Assembly: GCA_027487585.1 (NCBI GenBank)
Contig: JAIYDH010000033.1
Coordinates: 1 to 36,808 of the forward strand
Source: Rubrivivax sp.
GTDB lineage: Bacteria; Pseudomonadota; Gammaproteobacteria; Burkholderiales; Burkholderiaceae_C
Reading direction: 5' to 3'
DNA: 36,808 bases
Below are positions 35,262 through 36,808 of this stretch, one piece after another. Position 1 is the first letter of the stretch. Each line of letters begins with the position of its first letter. The notes beneath the pieces are model-generated. The model did no database searches, was not told where the DNA came from, and saw nothing but the letters and a program-made list of their open reading frames with translations. Position numbers and translations under genes: made by a program.

Positions 35262-36046
35262 CGGTGCTGCCAGTCGGGCTTGCGCTTGGCCACGAAGGCG
35301 GCCATGCCTTCCTTCTGGTCAGCCGTGGCGAACAGCGCATGAAACAGCCGGCGCTCGTAGCTCACGCCGTCGGCCAGCGTGCCCTCGAAGGCGCGGTTCA
35401 CGCACTCCTTGGCCATCATCACGCTCGGGCCGCTCATGGCGTTGATGGCGTCGGCGGCGGCCAGGGCCTCGTCGAGCAGCTTGTCGGCCGCCACCACGCG
35501 GCTGACAAGCCCGGCACGCTCGGCCTCGGCAGCGTCCATCATGCGCGAGGTGAGCACGAGGTCCATCGCCTTGGCCTTGCCCACCGCGCGCGGCAGCCTC
35601 TGCGTGCCGCCAGCGCCGGGGATGATGCCGAGCTTGATCTCCGGCTGGCCGAACTTCGCCGTGTCGGCCGCGATGATGAAGTCGCACATCATCGCCAGCT
35701 CGCAACCGCCGCCCAGGGCGAAGCCCGCGACGGCCGCGATGACGGGCTTGCGCACGCGGCGGATGGTCTCCCAGTTGCGGGTGATGAAGTCCTGGTTGTA
35801 GGCCTCATCGAAGGTCTTGCCGGCCATCGCGCCGATGTCGGCGCCGGCCGCGAAGGCGCGCTCGCTGCCGGTGATGACGATGCAACCCACGCTGGTGTCG
35901 GCATCAAAGCGCAACAGCGCCTCGCCGAGCTGGTCCATCAGCTCGTCGTTCAGCGCGTTGAGCTGCTTGGGGCGGTGCAGCGTGATCAGCGCGGTGCGGC
36001 GCGGGCCATCGCCACGAACGTCGGTCAGGATGAGGGATTCGATCAT
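35258..36046 (-). CDS. Enoyl-CoA hydratase (crotonase family)
   Basis: Hydrates trans-2-enoyl-CoA in beta-oxidation or amino-acid or phenylacetate breakdown. The 262 residues are normal for the family. Visible: [29 protein letters not shown] (first oxyanion-hole/CoA region), [16 protein letters not shown] with one catalytic Glu, and [19 protein letters not shown] with the second Glu, followed by [19 protein letters not shown]. Both catalytic glutamates are present, which favours true hydratase over other crotonase functions. It is convergent with the flavoprotein gene and divergent from the small unknown gene at 36210, with a palindrome-rich gap between. Confidence 0.92.
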   Translation of the reverse strand: MIESLILTDVRGDGPRRTALITLHRPKQLNALNDELMDQLGEALLRFDADTSVGCIVITGSERAFAAGADIGAMAGKTFDEAYNQDFITRNWETIRRVRKPVIAAVAGFALGGGCELAMMCDFIIAADTAKFGQPEIKLGIIPGAGGTQRLPRAVGKAKAMDLVLTSRMMDAAEAERAGLVSRVVAADKLLDEALAAADAINAMSGPSVMMAKECVNRAFEGTLADGVSYERRLFHALFATADQKEGMAAFVAKRKPDWQHR

Positions 36047-36054
36047 CTGGCGGC

Positions 36055-36094
36055 TAGTCGTTTGGGGGGGTGGTACAGAAAAGCGAAACGACTA
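36055..36094. promoter_or_regulatory. 9-bp inverted repeat in the divergent promoter region
   Basis: TAGTCGTTT (36055-36063) and AAACGACTA (36086-36094) are perfect reverse complements, 22 bases apart, starting nine bases before the hydratase ATG. It could be a two-site operator for a dimeric regulator (for example TetR-type) or a stem-loop in the hydratase leader. No regulator gene is visible in the window. Confidence 0.45.
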
Positions 36095-36132
36095 TACGGC
36101 CGCACCGGGTAAGCTTAGCGAAAGCTTGGCCT

Positions 36133-36142
36133 AGCGTACGCT
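36133..36142. promoter_or_regulatory. 10-bp perfect palindrome AGCGTACGCT
   Basis: A self-complementary 10-mer in the same divergent gap, 68 bases before the ATG at 36210, next to two AAGCTT sites. It may be a regulator site; no known consensus is recognised. Confidence 0.3.
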
Positions 36143-36209
36143 CCACCCGGCAGCTTTGCGCCACGCTGCTTCGTGCTGGCCCCGACTGCTGCTGAGCCCC
36201 TTTCATTCG

Positions 36210-36692
36210 ATGCCGCTGATTTACCGCAAGACCGCCAAGGGCCTTACCGAAATCGAGACGCGGGCCCACCGACTGCCGCCACGTCTGCGCAGCGCCCTCA
36301 TCCTCGTCGACGGCCGCCGTGACGTGAACGACCTCAAGCCGCTGATCACGCAACAGGCCGAAGAAGCGCTGTCGTCGTTGGCCGAGCAAGGCTTCATCGA
36401 GGCCATCGGTTCGAGCACCCGATCTGCATCGCCCGCGTCGGCATCCGCGCCCGCTGCGGCCGCCGCTACCGCAAGCAAAGGCGGCAACGACTTCGACAGC
36501 ACCCGGCGCACCGCCGTGCGCGAGCTGAACGACCAGCTCGGGCCCGCCGCCGAAAACTTGTCGATCAAGATGGAGAAGGCGAGCAACCTCGGCGAGTTGA
36601 TACCCCTGCTGGTGCAGGGTGCGCAGTCGATCGCCGCGGTGCGGGGCCGCTCGGCGGCCGAGGCCTTTGCCAAGCGCTTCGGCGTCGGCTGA
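36210..36692 (+). CDS. Small unknown protein with Ala-rich linker
   Basis: A protein of 160 residues from ATG at 36210 (MPLIYRKTAKGLTEIETRAH); a TTG at 36156 is in frame but adds a non-conserved leader. Residues 1-70 (SALILVDGRRDVNDLKPLI, then ALSSLAEQGFIEAIG) look like a small winged-helix-type fold. A linker of about 25 residues rich in Ala and Ser follows, then a helical C-terminal part (AVRELNDQLGPAAENLSIKM to AEAFAKRFGVG). No signal peptide or membrane segment is visible. I do not recognise the family. Divergent from the enoyl-CoA hydratase gene. Confidence 0.7.
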   Translation: MPLIYRKTAKGLTEIETRAHRLPPRLRSALILVDGRRDVNDLKPLITQQAEEALSSLAEQGFIEAIGSSTRSASPASASAPAAAAATASKGGNDFDSTRRTAVRELNDQLGPAAENLSIKMEKASNLGELIPLLVQGAQSIAAVRGRSAAEAFAKRFGVG

Positions 36693-36707
36693 ACCTAAAT
36701 CCGGCAG

Positions 36708-36808
36708 TTACCCCGTCGCCGGGAGCCCCGGCGGCGGCGGTGGCGGCCCGACGACAGGCGCGATCCGGTTGCTGATGTAGCGCAGCAGGCAGCCCCAGCG
36801 GTCGAGGC
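36708..36808 (-). CDS. C-terminal end of an unidentified gene (runs off the right edge)
   Basis: The minus strand is open from the window edge to a TAA at 36708-36710, giving 32 residues, LDRWGCLLRYISNRIAPVVG, then a Pro run and LPATG. The aromatic, hydrophobic start and proline-rich tail look like the end of a real protein, and the gene would converge with the small unknown gene. Too short to identify. Confidence 0.4.
   Translation of the reverse strand, partial: LDRWGCLLRYISNRIAPVVGPPPPPPGLPATG

Noticed and set aside
1..36808. tRNA, rRNA, CRISPR arrays, prophage or toxin-antitoxin genes
   Set aside because: Looked for cloverleaf-like ends, repeat-spacer patterns and phage or toxin motifs on both strands and saw none that could be supported by eye.

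Overview
The window looks like a chromosome segment of a GC-rich betaproteobacterium, most likely a Burkholderiales member. This is an inference from gene content, the high GC of the housekeeping genes and the protein sequences; no rRNA or marker phylogeny is available here. Most of it (about 0.6-33.1 kb) is a surface-polysaccharide (O-antigen or capsule/exopolysaccharide) locus. It is flanked by housekeeping genes: a partial DEAD-box RNA helicase on the left; lysS, a PNPOx-family flavoprotein, an enoyl-CoA hydratase and a small unknown protein on the right.

Layout. (1) 1-1754, minus: the 5' part of a RhlE-type helicase, then a WecA-type initiating phosphoglycosyltransferase. (2) 1899-16309, plus: one long, tightly packed and often overlapping gene series. 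It holds an OPX export protein with four SLBB repeats, a kinase-less chain-length regulator, a beta-helix acyltransferase, two tandem DegT-family genes, a FnlA-type UDP-GlcNAc dehydratase/epimerase, a Wzx flippase, a GT2, a Wzy-like polymerase, two GT4s and a further GT2. From about 5 kb this block looks less GC-biased than its flanks. (3) 16475-18363, minus: a decayed IS66-family element, with an amber stop in tnpA, an intact tnpB, and a tnpC that is frameshifted, stopped and truncated. (4) 18653-25701, minus: an operon reading GT2, ArnB/PglE-like aminotransferase, PglC-like phosphoglycosyltransferase, WbpM/CapD-like membrane dehydratase, gmd, fcl. (5) 25859-26791, plus: a lone rhamnosyltransferase-like GT2, preceded by three 14-bp repeats that each carry an ATG. 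(6) 26823-33061, minus: a second assembly block with three SAM methyltransferases, a second Wzx, a GT4 and a GT2.

How it may work together. WecA-like and PglC-like enzymes each could start an undecaprenyl-linked glycan. Gmd and Fcl would supply GDP-L-fucose. The WbpM/CapD-like dehydratase with the ArnB/PglE-like aminotransferase would supply a 4-amino-4,6-dideoxy-HexNAc nucleotide. FnlA with the DegT pair and the acyltransferase would supply another modified 6-deoxy-HexNAc. The glycosyltransferases assemble repeat units, Wzx flips them, Wzy polymerises them, and the chain-length regulator and OPX protein control length and export. Two initiators and two flippases suggest two glycans or a composite locus.

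The most unusual signal is the tandem DegT pair at 5997-8212. The first gene keeps the PLP-lysine. The second, clearly its paralogue, has Arg at that position and a changed cofactor pocket, which suggests a catalytic/pseudoenzyme heterodimer or a changed reaction.
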